A stretch of DNA of 10,467 nucleotides from Planctomicrobium sp. (GTDB lineage: Bacteria > Planctomycetota > Planctomycetia > Planctomycetales > Planctomycetaceae). The notes under the pieces were generated by a model, which did not search any database, was not told the DNA's origin, and saw only the letters and a program-made list of their open reading frames with translations. The DNA is taken from the NCBI GenBank assembly GCA_018659505.1, contig JABJMI010000101.1, forward strand, positions 1 to 10,467. The letters are read 5' to 3'. The position numbers were made by a program, and so were the translations under genes. Of this stretch, positions 1 to 8,611 are shown piece after piece; the stretch's first letter is position 1, and each line of letters starts with the position of its first letter.

Positions 1-2937
1 CCAACCGATGTTCAATGTTCCACTAATTGCCAGAAGACCGACAATCGCAATGATATATTGAGTGACAGCTGCAATCGCGTAGCGACTCGATTTTTGTAAC
101 GGCAACCATTCCAGCAAGGTAATTTGCAGTAGACCAGGGATATTCCTGGAAGCTGTTGTTGTTAAAATTGCGATCACAATTGCGGAGAAGATCGCTGGAA
201 TACGAATCGTTGTTCCCGGCAGAGCGATTTCATCGAAATAGTGCAGTGCAGGTAAAACATCTGTCCAGATGAACCAGAATCCGATCAGTGACATCACGAC
301 GATGGTGGTGTTGAGTAATCGCTTGGTTTGTGCACTCAGTTCTGCGAGAACAACCTTTTGCTCTTGTGCATCCTGCTGAATTGCCTGATTCGGTGTGGCA
401 GAATTTTTCGCTTCCTGTGCCAATGCGGCACGAGCTTCCCGTGCCTGTTCCACAGCCATTCGACGATGTCGCAGATTTAACCAGCGAAACAGGAAGGAAC
501 GAATAAACAGCACGCCGAACAATAGAACAACTGTTAATGATAATTTTGTTGCCAGCTGTGTTACTGTGTAGCTGAAACCGATACCGGTCAAAACCGCGAA
601 TGTGATGGGGATGAAAATCGCTGACAAATCGAGAAGAGTGGCGTATCGATCAACCCATCCGTTTCTGTTCTGCTGAACCCAGGGACTAATCGCCCCTTTC
701 TCGTTGTCAGTCAGTCGATGTAGTGCATAAGCCAATAACAGGTACATGCCGATAGCAAAAAGACGAGCCAGAACTTCGCTGTCACCATCAGATTTCCAGG
801 CATCCAAAATGGCAATGAGGATCATTAAAGGGGTAATTATCACAATGAAGGTGCGAACTTGATAGCTGACAATTTCACAGGCTTTCCCAGGCCAATTAAA
901 GTGGGCTTGTGCCAATCCTTGTGGTCGATGCACATTGCGAATGAATTCAAGGACTAACAGGGTGATTCCGACCGAGCGCAAATTCATTGCCAAGAGTAAC
1001 AAGTTGGTTGTTGTCGATTCTTCTTGATCAAAATAACTTGAGCCTTCCATTAACCTCCAGCTGAAAAAGAGAATCGGCAACGGCAAGATGCACGACTTAC
1101 TGAGTGTCATTAGCAGGGATTGAATTGTTGGTTTTAGAGACGTGTTGAGTCGGCTGGCAGCTTTCTTACTTGTTTGTTTAATTCGTACCGTTTGCTTCGC
1201 CTGGGTCGCAAACAGAAAAACCCAGATCACGAAAAACAGGATGTAAACAAACAAATGTCTCCAAAAGTCGAGAGAGAGACTTTTGAGGATGAGTTGCCAT
1301 TTCGTTTTGTCAGTCAATATCGAGAGACTTTGAACATCCGCAGTGATTTGATCGACGCTAATGGGGTCGTTGCTGCGAATCCAAAGCACGCGTTCATCGA
1401 TATAGTCAGCGACCTGTTCACTGAGATCAGCGAGTTGGAGTTGCTCGATTTCGTAATTCTCTAATTCCTGAAGATACTTGTCGTATGCTGTGATTACCTG
1501 TGAAAGGTATTCGCGTTGTTGGCTGTACGCTTCGCGATAGCGATTTTCTATTTGTTGGTAGCGTTTCTTTAAAGCCAAATTCTCTTCGTCGGAAAGTTCC
1601 AGCCCTGATTCATCTTCATTTTTCGGATCAGTGATGACCTTTTGCAGCAAGGCATCAATCTCTTCTTCAATATCATCAAGTGGTTTACGGTCATCACGAG
1701 TATCGAAATACTTGAGTTGAGCCGCTTCGTAAGGCAGCATGTCTTGATACGCTTTATACCGCAGTACTTTTGCATCACGCAGGGTGTTACGTTGCTGCCT
1801 CAAGCGGATTCCGAAAGCTCGACTTGAGCCTGTTCGCCCCGAGCGGGTTTTGATCTGCTCAAACTCCTCAGAAAGTGCGATACGTTCATTCGAGACATCA
1901 TCGATATCGTCATGGATTTTTTTTAGATCAGATTGAACCTGTAATTCTTCATTAATGATCGAAACATTTTTCTCGTAAACCTCGACGAGGAGTTGTTCCC
2001 ACAAGTTCTCTGACTGTTTGGCAGATTCAAGTTTCTTTTGTGCATCTAACTTTCGATTTGATGCATCAATTTCACGAGCACGGGTCAAAGTCTCGGTGTA
2101 GAGTTGGACTTCCTGTTTTCGTTGCTCCAGAACAAGACTTCTATATTGACGTTCAAGCTGAGAGATCGTTGCTGCTTCTTCGGCACTGCTGCGAGCAATT
2201 TCTGACTGGAGTGCGGTCGGTTCTAGATCGAGTCGTTGACGTTCTGCGAGCAAAGAATAGCGTTTCGCCTCTCCAAGCAGATCATCCGATGTTGCTGGCA
2301 GCGAGTCGATTTGCTTTTGAATGTTCTCTTTTTCTGCAGGAATCGCTTTGATTCGTTCATTGCGAATTCTTAGACGTTCAGTCCGTCCATTTATTTTCGC
2401 TTCGACAGCGTCCAAATCAGCCTGTGCTTGAATAAGGTCATTTTTCTTCTTAGCTAAGGTCTGTTCGTACTTTAAGAACTGATCAACATTTGAGTCTGGT
2501 GAGCCTGTCGTATCTCGTAGTCTAGTGATGTAGCTTTGAAGTTCTGTTTTGAGATCAGCGATTTCTTGTCGCATCCCGTTCTGTTTTTCTATTGCGTCGA
2601 GGTCAGCCTGAAGCTTTGTTCGTTTCTTGTCGACGTCATTTAGGTCATCCTTTGCCTTCTTATCACGCACTACCATGTCCGTCGCTGTTGTGAGACTGAT
2701 CAAGGCATTCTGAATCAGATCTTGAGCAGGCTTTTTCGCTTCGGGCGTCAGTTCGGCAGCGTTCTCGATACGAGTCCGTAAAGCTTCAACTTGCTCCAGT
2801 GTGACGGTTTCGAACTCTGGGGTTGTGGTCTCTGCGGGAGTTTTCTCGGCAGTTGCGTCTTGAGCGCAGACCAAACCCGGAATGCCAATCCAGAGGGACA
2901 ACAAGATGAGTAAGCGATGTGTTCGGCGAAAAGACAT
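1..2937 (-). CDS. MscK/MscM-type mechanosensitive ion channel, N-terminal part (cut by window edge)
   Basis: The frame is open from the ATG at 2937 to the window edge, giving 979 residues without a stop; the C-terminus is outside. Residues 1-25 form a signal peptide (basic start, LLILLSLWIGIPGLVC core, likely cut before Gln26). Residues about 45-510 are highly charged, heptad-like helix, as in the periplasmic MscS_porin region of MscK/MscM. The motif DERVLWIRS (514-522) matches the segment just before the membrane part in Escherichia coli MscK. Hydrophobic helices follow at about 561-577, 613-627, 645-665, 695-712, 723-739, 770-790, 799-815, 876-892 and 911-927. Residues 934-955 (PGLLQITLLEW, then SSRYAI) match the stretch just before the MscS pore helix. 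The pore and cytoplasmic vestibule must therefore lie beyond position 1, for a total well over 1100 residues. The expected role is an inner-membrane tension-gated channel releasing solutes on osmotic downshock. MscK and MscM cannot be told apart from this part. There is no strong Shine-Dalgarno; AAGGA lies about 20 bases upstream. Confidence 0.93.
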   Translation of the reverse strand, partial: MSFRRTHRLLILLSLWIGIPGLVCAQDATAEKTPAETTTPEFETVTLEQVEALRTRIENAAELTPEAKKPAQDLIQNALISLTTATDMVVRDKKAKDDLNDVDKKRTKLQADLDAIEKQNGMRQEIADLKTELQSYITRLRDTTGSPDSNVDQFLKYEQTLAKKKNDLIQAQADLDAVEAKINGRTERLRIRNERIKAIPAEKENIQKQIDSLPATSDDLLGEAKRYSLLAERQRLDLEPTALQSEIARSSAEEAATISQLERQYRSLVLEQRKQEVQLYTETLTRAREIDASNRKLDAQKKLESAKQSENLWEQLLVEVYEKNVSIINEELQVQSDLKKIHDDIDDVSNERIALSEEFEQIKTRSGRTGSSRAFGIRLRQQRNTLRDAKVLRYKAYQDMLPYEAAQLKYFDTRDDRKPLDDIEEEIDALLQKVITDPKNEDESGLELSDEENLALKKRYQQIENRYREAYSQQREYLSQVITAYDKYLQELENYEIEQLQLADLSEQVADYIDERVLWIRSNDPISVDQITADVQSLSILTDKTKWQLILKSLSLDFWRHLFVYILFFVIWVFLFATQAKQTVRIKQTSKKAASRLNTSLKPTIQSLLMTLSKSCILPLPILFFSWRLMEGSSYFDQEESTTTNLLLLAMNLRSVGITLLVLEFIRNVHRPQGLAQAHFNWPGKACEIVSYQVRTFIVIITPLMILIAILDAWKSDGDSEVLARLFAIGMYLLLAYALHRLTDNEKGAISPWVQQNRNGWVDRYATLLDLSAIFIPITFAVLTGIGFSYTVTQLATKLSLTVVLLFGVLFIRSFLFRWLNLRHRRMAVEQAREARAALAQEAKNSATPNQAIQQDAQEQKVVLAELSAQTKRLLNTTIVVMSLIGFWFIWTDVLPALHYFDEIALPGTTIRIPAIFSAIVIAILTTTASRNIPGLLQITLLEWLPLQKSSRYAIAAVTQYIIAIVGLLAISGTLNIGW

Positions 2938-3097
2938 AAGATTTTGGGTGCAGTTCTTCCTTGAGAAACATGAGCATCCTACTGATTCCTGCCAGTAAGG
3001 TGTGCGTATTCTAGAGGATAATGCGCTCTACAACCAATTGCGATCAATGAATTTTAAGCAGAAAAGAATTCACGGACCTTATAGAATTCGCTGAGAC
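2938..3097. other. Intergenic gap between propeller gene and channel gene
   Basis: This 160-base gap separates two minus-strand genes and must hold the 5' signals of the channel gene if it has its own promoter. It contains a short inverted repeat (TAGAG 3012-3016, CTCTA 3026-3030) and the AT-rich hairpin at 3041-3073 listed separately. I do not see a clear -35/-10 pair or a GC-rich terminator followed by a T-run. Confidence 0.5.
3041..3073. repeat. AT-rich hairpin shared with 7358-7399
   Basis: The word CGATCAATG is followed by TGAATTTT (3048-3055) and AAAAGAATTCA (3062-3072). The two arms pair over 8 bp with one bulged G at 3066 and a 6-base core between them. The same order (CGATCAATG, then a TGAATTTT / AAAATTCA hairpin, then AC and G/C-rich sequence) recurs at 7358-7399. 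Here it lies 25 bases past the stop of the propeller gene and about 105 bases before the channel gene start. Its role is unknown: it could be a weak terminator, a protein-binding site or a repeat remnant. Confidence 0.45.
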
Positions 3098-6000
3098 TTA
3101 TTCGTCTTGTGTCGGATATTCGACTGTCACGATTGCTTCACGGGTTGTGAGTGTCACTTTTCCAGATTCGAGATGTCCATTGACGCTGTACCGTGATGAA
3201 GGACTGAGTGATTCAGACTCGTAGAGGAGTTTCCCAGATCGTCGATTAAACAATTGAATACGACTGCCAGGCGAGCGGTCATCCATGATCTCCTCTGGAA
3301 AACGACTCCCAGCAGTGACAAACACGGGCAAATCAACAGGCTGATCGAGTGGAAGGACTGCGTTCTCAAGCTGATTTGTCCAAAGGTGAGTTGCCTCTAC
3401 TCGACTCATGCAGAAAATCGGTCCATCAATCAGAGCTCTTCGATATCCGCCGTTGAGTTGAGTGGCATTGAGCAGTTTTTCATCCTCGATCTTCCCTGAG
3501 ACCAAGACCAGGAAATCCTGATCGCTGACATGACAAGCGATTTTGGAAACCTCCTTTGGAAGATCGACCTTGTGGTTAGCGACTAAGTTTCCTGTTTCAA
3601 GATTAATGATCTCGATCTGGCCACTTATAAGACAGACACCTAGCCAACGACCATCAATTTCAAATGGAATCGCTGGCTCGTTCCAGGTTCTCTTCCAGAC
3701 CGTTTCACCGCTGACAAGATTGACCCATTCCAAAGTTAGAGTTTCTGTCGGTTGGTCCTGCTTCAAAAGTGTTGTCGAATCCTGTCGTCCGATCCCGGAT
3801 TCCAACAAACAATATGTCCCCGATGCTGAAAGTATGGACTTGTTGATTGTTGAGCTGTTTCGAACGCTGACTTCTGTTCCATCTAAAGCTGACAGCGTTT
3901 GTATTCGATTTTCAAGCCGTTCAAGCACGACAACATGCTCTTCGTCTCCGAAGCACGTTGCTTGTTCTGGAAGGTCGTAACGTCGCCAGATCTCTTTCCC
4001 GGTTGCCGTTTCAAAAGCGACGAACATCCCTTTTTGTTGGATACAAAAGTATCCCGCGCGGACAGGTCCGACAGCGGTCGCGTAATGTCCAAATTCATTC
4101 ATACGTTGGGCAGGCGATTTTGGAAATCCAATCCGTTCGGGGATGACTTTCGTTTGAAACGAAAGCATATGATTCGACCGGTCCCCCAGAGTATCAATGG
4201 GTTCTCCTTTAGCAGGCCACAGTAGCTTCGCTCCCCGATGACCTTCCGCCGTGAACGGGCTGAAGCCGTAAACTTCAGAGCCTACCTGCAACACAATCAA
4301 TTGCCCTACAGCCCAGGCGTTGACGAGTTCATTTTCTAACCTCAGTGACCTTTCAGTCCGAGGCAGATAAGCAGGCCATGGTCGTGACCAATGTTTCCCG
4401 AAGAAACGAACGCCGCGATGACCGGGGAATTCAATCTCCAGATTGAAATCGGTGTAAGGCGTTCCATCGATATTTTTAATCGGGACAGATTCGAAGAAGA
4501 CATTGGCGGAGGGTCGCGAGATGGTAGTAACCTTCGGTTCGTTCGCTGACCATTGTGTTGACTCATCGGCTTCTTTCTTCAAGAAAACAGACTTGCGAAC
4601 GGCTTCTTTTGCTTGCTGGATTTCATCTTCAATAATTTGTTGCAAATCTGGAGATGCCGCTGCACCTTCATTTTGAGCGAACGCCCAAGGTGTCCCTTTG
4701 AAAAAGTCGAAGAAGTATTCATTGTCCGATGGATTATCGAGTAATCGAGAATTCATGGCTGCCTGAATCGTCTCGTTTAAGGCAGCTTTCTCCATTGAGG
4801 AGAATGAAGAATAAGCCAGCTGCAAAGTCGACAGAAGCCAGCGATCAAGCCTCACGCGAGATTTTCGATTGGGTTTGAATCTCGACATCAGCGACACTGA
4901 CAGATGGTTTGTCATGAGATCGCGAACAGACTCCATATCTTTGGCAGCCAGTGAATTTACGAGCGTGTTACAAAACCAATTGAGTGTGAACTCTTCGGAG
5001 ATGGGAAGTGCTTGCAGGATTTCTTTCTTTTCAGAAAATTTACCAGAAAATTGCTTCAAGAGTTCTTGATCGAGCAGGCGACTCAGAGGTTCCATTGAAA
5101 ATTCTTCCTCTGTTGAAAACTTCAGTAGGTCAAATTCTGCGGTCCCAGAGCCGTCTTCGATATGGTGCAGGAATCGTTGAGTTTTTGAAAATGTCCCGGC
5201 TTTCTTTGAAGCAAATTCAACTGACTGCATACGTTCGATTCCTCGAAAACTCATCTCATAGAGTTCATCGTCTACAGTGACGAAATTTCGGGGAGTGGAA
5301 ACATCCGGCAGCGAGTAGGAGACGAGTTGCGAAGACATGTTGAGCGGCGAGTGAGTGATCTCTCCCGTCTGAAGATCCAATGAACTCCAACCATGCTCGC
5401 TATCAGGCAAAACATAAGCATCGCCAATCAAGACACCTCTACCAGCAGGGAAATTCAGCGGAGTCTTCCAGAGGATTTCTCCTGAAGTGACCGAATGAGA
5501 ACGTGCGAAATCGCTGCCGATCACGAGAACCCCTCGATTAGCACTAGCGGCGGCAACGTAGAGACCATCTTCTCGCAACGCCGTCCAAAGAACTTCACCA
5601 GTATGGCGATTCAACAAAGTCAGTTCATTATTTTCGGGTGACGCAAAAGCAATGTGCTCATCAAATACGACATTCTGAATTTCATGCCAGTCGCTCCACC
5701 ATTGGTAACCGGTGAGTCCGATCTTTGGTCTCCCCAGTCCTGTCCCGGAGCGTTGCACATCATGCCGGGGATAGCGATACACCCAGTCGACAGTCCAGTC
5801 GAGTAAATCAATCGCAGCGAGCAATCCAGCACCTGTTGGGCAATATGCTTTCGAACCAACAATCTTGATCGGACAAGCGAGTTTCTGTCGCCGACCATCA
5901 CGTTCCGAAAACCATTCTGCTTCTATCGGACGAGCAATCTCTGCTAGGGGCAAACTTCGAATGTATTTACCTGACACTTTGTCCAAGGCAATCAATTGAA

Positions 6001-7333
6001 TTTGCGGATTCCCCCTATACTCTGCAATTAAAAGTAATTCATTGCCCCAGACTTGTGGAGGACTACATAAATAAGCTTTCGACTTGTTGACCGTGGAATT
6101 CTTCCAAACTTCCTGTCCAGTCTTCGCATCTAAGCAGACGATCTGGTTTGCGGCTGTTTGGTCCTTGAGTTCGATCCCCGAAATGACGCCACCATCAGTT
6201 TTTTTTTCAATAATATAGATGAAGTTTCCGTCTTGTGAAAAACTTGAGTAGAGTGATTCTCCAAAGATACGAAAGAGGACTGATTGAGAAATGTTCCACG
6301 ACCGCAGCGGATTATCGGCAGCGGTTAATGTCTCCAGTATTCTGGCACCATATTGTGGAAGCGATCTCGACCAAACGAGTTCACCGGAGGCACGATCTCT
6401 TGCTTCGAATTGAGTGGGAGTCACGGAAAATAAATTCTGACCTATCACTTGAGCGGTCCAGGGAGAGAATGGCGTCAATCCGTTTTCGCGTAAATCACGA
6501 TGTCCCGTTTCAATTAACTCGATACTCCCTGAAGAGAGATTGTTTTCAGTTGACCACAGCGAGATCGCAGAAGGACGAAAACCTTTCGGCAGTGTCTCTT
6601 TGCTTTGATCCTCGGCCGACACGTCCATGACTCTTTCTTGCAAGCGAGCAAGACGTCGCGGTCTGAGGTCGATAGCCGACGACTTTTTTGAATCTTCAAT
6701 GGCATTCTGAAGAAGTAACGCCGCTTTATCGAAATCGCCACGATCCCTGTGACTCGAGATAATAAGTTCCTGTGCTTGTACCGCTTCAGGCGTGTGAGGA
6801 AACTGATTAACTACTGCGACGAGTTCTAAGAGATCAGCTGAGTCGATAGCATCAGCGAATGCAGCATTCGCTGATTGAGAAGCCTGCCGGTGATATGCTT
6901 CGAGAGTTAGTTCAGGCAAAGAAAGAATGAGTTGCCGAATCACAGGTTTTAAGCGATGCAATGTTCCTCGATACTCAACAAATCCTTCGTCGGGTTTCTC
7001 TAATGCTTCCGTGATCAATTCTGCGACTCTAGCATGACTTTCACTCTGAATCCCTTCGATGATTGACCGAACCATTTGTTCAAGATCATAGTTTCTGGCA
7101 ACTGCTGCTGAGAGGGAATAATTGTCGTCGACGTGAGATGGAGATTCTTCCTGCTGTATCTCTTCATGTTCTAAATTTGGAGCTGTAACACCTGGGGCAA
7201 TAATCTCGACGCTATCTTGTGCAGAGATGGACGAACAAAGAGACACCGAAATCAGACAGATCGTGACACAAACGCGAAGCAAATCAGATGTGAAGAAATT
7301 CAGGGAGTAACTTTGTAGGTTGTGTAGTGGCAA
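3098..7333 (-). CDS. Large exported protein with two PQQ-like beta-propeller regions
   Basis: A 1411-residue protein with an export signal: hydrophobic core at about 19-37 (LLRVCVTICLISVSLCSSIS), likely cut after Ala38 (SISA|QD). Residues about 75-240 are helical and TPR-like, resembling N-terminal parts of planctomycete PQQ-repeat proteins (for example HTPEAVQAQELI, RGDFDKAALLLQNA). Propeller blades carry the typical 'LDxxTGExxW' strand: 311-325, 400-414, 449-463, 574-588, 612-626 and 651-664. A second set lies at 1106-1120, 1205-1217, 1243-1256 and 1361-1375. Between them, about 740-925 is a charged helical segment rich in Leu, Glu and Lys. No CxxCH haem motif or recognisable catalytic motif is seen, so PQQ binding is not claimed; the fold probably serves as a binding or scaffold surface in the periplasm or at the outer membrane. 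The start is TTG at 7333, because it follows AGGGA by 6 bases and the next in-frame Met (residue 87) would remove the signal peptide. The biological role is unknown. Confidence 0.9.
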   Translation of the reverse strand: MPLHNLQSYSLNFFTSDLLRVCVTICLISVSLCSSISAQDSVEIIAPGVTAPNLEHEEIQQEESPSHVDDNYSLSAAVARNYDLEQMVRSIIEGIQSESHARVAELITEALEKPDEGFVEYRGTLHRLKPVIRQLILSLPELTLEAYHRQASQSANAAFADAIDSADLLELVAVVNQFPHTPEAVQAQELIISSHRDRGDFDKAALLLQNAIEDSKKSSAIDLRPRRLARLQERVMDVSAEDQSKETLPKGFRPSAISLWSTENNLSSGSIELIETGHRDLRENGLTPFSPWTAQVIGQNLFSVTPTQFEARDRASGELVWSRSLPQYGARILETLTAADNPLRSWNISQSVLFRIFGESLYSSFSQDGNFIYIIEKKTDGGVISGIELKDQTAANQIVCLDAKTGQEVWKNSTVNKSKAYLCSPPQVWGNELLLIAEYRGNPQIQLIALDKVSGKYIRSLPLAEIARPIEAEWFSERDGRRQKLACPIKIVGSKAYCPTGAGLLAAIDLLDWTVDWVYRYPRHDVQRSGTGLGRPKIGLTGYQWWSDWHEIQNVVFDEHIAFASPENNELTLLNRHTGEVLWTALREDGLYVAAASANRGVLVIGSDFARSHSVTSGEILWKTPLNFPAGRGVLIGDAYVLPDSEHGWSSLDLQTGEITHSPLNMSSQLVSYSLPDVSTPRNFVTVDDELYEMSFRGIERMQSVEFASKKAGTFSKTQRFLHHIEDGSGTAEFDLLKFSTEEEFSMEPLSRLLDQELLKQFSGKFSEKKEILQALPISEEFTLNWFCNTLVNSLAAKDMESVRDLMTNHLSVSLMSRFKPNRKSRVRLDRWLLSTLQLAYSSFSSMEKAALNETIQAAMNSRLLDNPSDNEYFFDFFKGTPWAFAQNEGAAASPDLQQIIEDEIQQAKEAVRKSVFLKKEADESTQWSANEPKVTTISRPSANVFFESVPIKNIDGTPYTDFNLEIEFPGHRGVRFFGKHWSRPWPAYLPRTERSLRLENELVNAWAVGQLIVLQVGSEVYGFSPFTAEGHRGAKLLWPAKGEPIDTLGDRSNHMLSFQTKVIPERIGFPKSPAQRMNEFGHYATAVGPVRAGYFCIQQKGMFVAFETATGKEIWRRYDLPEQATCFGDEEHVVVLERLENRIQTLSALDGTEVSVRNSSTINKSILSASGTYCLLESGIGRQDSTTLLKQDQPTETLTLEWVNLVSGETVWKRTWNEPAIPFEIDGRWLGVCLISGQIEIINLETGNLVANHKVDLPKEVSKIACHVSDQDFLVLVSGKIEDEKLLNATQLNGGYRRALIDGPIFCMSRVEATHLWTNQLENAVLPLDQPVDLPVFVTAGSRFPEEIMDDRSPGSRIQLFNRRSGKLLYESESLSPSSRYSVNGHLESGKVTLTTREAIVTVEYPTQDE

Positions 7334-7339
7334 CTGGTT

Positions 7340-7344
7340 TCCCT
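7340..7344 (-). promoter_or_regulatory. Shine-Dalgarno supporting a TTG start
   Basis: On the minus strand AGGGA (7344 down to 7340) is followed by 6 bases and then TTG at 7333-7331. This is the best-placed ribosome site upstream of the signal peptide. It decides the start of the propeller gene, which has no ATG in frame before residue 87. Confidence 0.6.
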
Positions 7345-7357
7345 GATTAAATAGTTA

Positions 7358-7399
7358 CGATCAATGATTCAGTGAATTTTATGATCAAAAAAAATTCAC
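7358..7399. repeat. AT-rich perfect hairpin upstream of propeller gene
   Basis: GTGAATTTT (7372-7380) and AAAATTCAC (7391-7399) form a perfect 9-bp stem with a 10-base loop, preceded by CGATCAATGATTC (7358-7370). It resembles the element at 3041-3073, which has the same leading word but lacks 8 bases between word and stem. It lies 25-66 bases upstream of the TTG start, inside the likely 5' leader or promoter of the propeller gene. Its right arm runs directly into the dispersed repeat at 7395-7424, so it may be part of that repeat. Confidence 0.5.
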
Positions 7400-7424
7400 C
7401 GCGGAGACGCTGAGGCACGGAGAA
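7395..7424. repeat. Fragment of 'CACGGAGA'-type dispersed repeat
   Basis: The stretch starts TTCACCGCGGAGACGC and continues TGAGGCACGGAGAA. It consists of imperfect 8-base units (CGCGGAGA, CGCTGAGG, CACGGAGA). The unit style matches the arms of the palindromic element at 8612-8819, and such sequences are familiar as dispersed intergenic repeats in planctomycete genomes. Only one arm is evident here, with no clear inverted partner within the gap, so it is probably a decayed or partial copy. Confidence 0.5.
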
Positions 7425-7562
7425 TATGACTTTAGTTAAGATGCTCGATCGATAGTTTGTCGCTTTTCAATCTTACTTACCCTTGCCCCTCAATCCCTAG
7501 TCACTAGACCAGCGACCTCAGTTGAATCTGTCTTTTGATATAGTTTAGCTCTATAGGTCGCG
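7425..7562. other. Rest of intergenic gap downstream of the yceH-like gene
   Basis: This stretch holds a short palindrome (CTAGTCACTAG, 7497-7507) and a weak AT-rich inverted repeat near 7540-7556 (TATAG ... CTATA) just past the yceH-like stop. Neither has the GC-rich stem and T-run of a standard terminator. No ORF of interest is seen. Confidence 0.35.
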
Positions 7563-8336
7563 CTAAGCTCCCAAGCTCTTTCGCAAGTCGTCGAGACTAT
7601 CCTGGAGTTCCTGAACGATCTGTTTCAGGTCTTCTACTTCGCTTTGCAAAATCGCTGTTTCGTCTTTCAAGTCGCTAAACTCACTGGCGCTGACATCGCT
7701 ATGTTGGACCTGCGTCGGCTGCGAAGTCGTTGGCTCGGACTGTTTAATAAATTGCTGTGGAACCTCGGCAGCAGAAGCAGTTGTCGATTCAACTTTGCCG
7801 CCTTCGTTGTCCATATACATGTTATGGTCAACTTCAATCCCGCGTCGTTCCAGTGAACCACTCGCTTGAATGAAGCCTTGCTCCAAGAGCGAAGTCAACT
7901 CTCGCCTGAGCGCATCAAGGTTCTCAATCGGAACCATTCGACTGGCACGTGCTCGTAATTCTCCAAGCTGTTGACGACCTCTCAGGAACAACTCGGTCAT
8001 GATCGCGAGTTGCTGTTCGTTAAACGGGTAGCGACGCCGAAGATAATGACGATATCTTTCAGTCCTGCCTGACTCGGGATGCACAACCGATATCAACCCA
8101 AGTTCGCGAACTTCGTCAAGCAATTCCCAGACAGCGGTCTCTGAAAAGCTTGTCACTGGATCACGATTACTCGTTTGATTGGCTCCCGTTGTGGCTGCCT
8201 TCAAAGTCAGCGGATATTGCCCAGGGGTTGTGAGTCCCTTTTCAACAAGAACTCCGAGGACTCGTCGCTGACCTTTAGTCAGTTGCCGAATGAGGGGGGC
8301 TTCCTCATCAAACTGATTCTCGTACGCTCCGCCCAT
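7563..8336 (-). CDS. YceH/UPF0502 (DUF480) family winged-helix protein
   Basis: A 257-residue protein if started at ATG 8336. Family signatures are clear: EKGLTTPGQYPLT (32-44) and ANQTSNRDPV (52-61) match the YceH pattern 'EKxxTTPxxYPLS...CNQKTNRxPV' in the first winged helix. LRGRQQLGELRARASRM (118-134) matches 'LRGxQTPGELRxRAxRM' in the second. Residues about 176-215 are a Ser/Thr/Gln-rich linker, and about 218-254 form a coiled coil ending in SLGA, like the Leu-rich tail of Escherichia coli YceH, which is shorter at roughly 215 residues. Family function is not established; two winged helices suggest nucleic-acid or protein binding. The frame continues upstream to a TTG at 8483, but those 49 residues have no family match, so I prefer the ATG. 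The AAGGA before it sits 15 bases away, longer than ideal. No operon partner is evident; the next gene downstream is 226 coding-free bases away. Confidence 0.88.
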   Translation of the reverse strand: MGGAYENQFDEEAPLIRQLTKGQRRVLGVLVEKGLTTPGQYPLTLKAATTGANQTSNRDPVTSFSETAVWELLDEVRELGLISVVHPESGRTERYRHYLRRRYPFNEQQLAIMTELFLRGRQQLGELRARASRMVPIENLDALRRELTSLLEQGFIQASGSLERRGIEVDHNMYMDNEGGKVESTTASAAEVPQQFIKQSEPTTSQPTQVQHSDVSASEFSDLKDETAILQSEVEDLKQIVQELQDSLDDLRKSLGA

Positions 8337-8611
8337 ATTGCTGGCTTTCAATCCTTTACAAATTGTTTCTCCTAAGAAGCCACTATTCTGTTCAGAGACT
8401 TCTCGAACTGCAAGCGATGTAATGAAGATGTGTCGAGAGATTTCAACGTATGCATGAGAATTTGAGAAAAACTCGCCAGTCAATGGTTAGTAGTCATCGT
8501 ACACGAACAAGAATTGAACAGAAGGAAGCAGAGGATTTTTGGGGGTTCTGTTTAGGAAAGCTCTGCAGTAACCAAATATTACCCAATGATTCGTTGCATA
8601 AGTGAAGAGCT
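8337..8611. other. Gap upstream of the yceH-like gene
   Basis: About 275 bases with no recognised gene. The first part (to 8483) is open in frame with the yceH-like gene and could be a non-conserved N-terminal extension, but more likely is leader. CAATGATTC at 8584-8592 repeats the word at 7362-7370, in both places just ahead of a CACAGAG/CGGAGA-type repeat. No convincing promoter is visible. Confidence 0.35.

Noticed and set aside
2040..2351. 103-codon plus-strand ORF opposite the channel gene
   Set aside because: It is antisense to the coiled-coil region of the channel; the minus-strand frame is continuous and matches the MscK-type layout.
3543..3980. 145-codon plus-strand ORF opposite the propeller gene
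   Set aside because: It is antisense to a well-supported coding frame with clear PQQ-like blades, and it shows no domain, signal or ribosome site.
6235..6630. 131-codon plus-strand ORF opposite the propeller gene
   Set aside because: It is an antisense shadow of residues about 235-367 of the propeller protein; composition is Arg/Ser-rich as expected for a reverse frame.
7497..7507. Short palindrome CTAGTCACTAG as a possible operator
   Set aside because: An 11-base palindrome is expected by chance at this scale, and it sits at no telling distance from a start or promoter.
8337..8483. N-terminal extension of the yceH-like gene from TTG 8483
   Set aside because: The 49 added residues have no match to the family, and an ATG with a more usual family length follows; kept only as a possibility.
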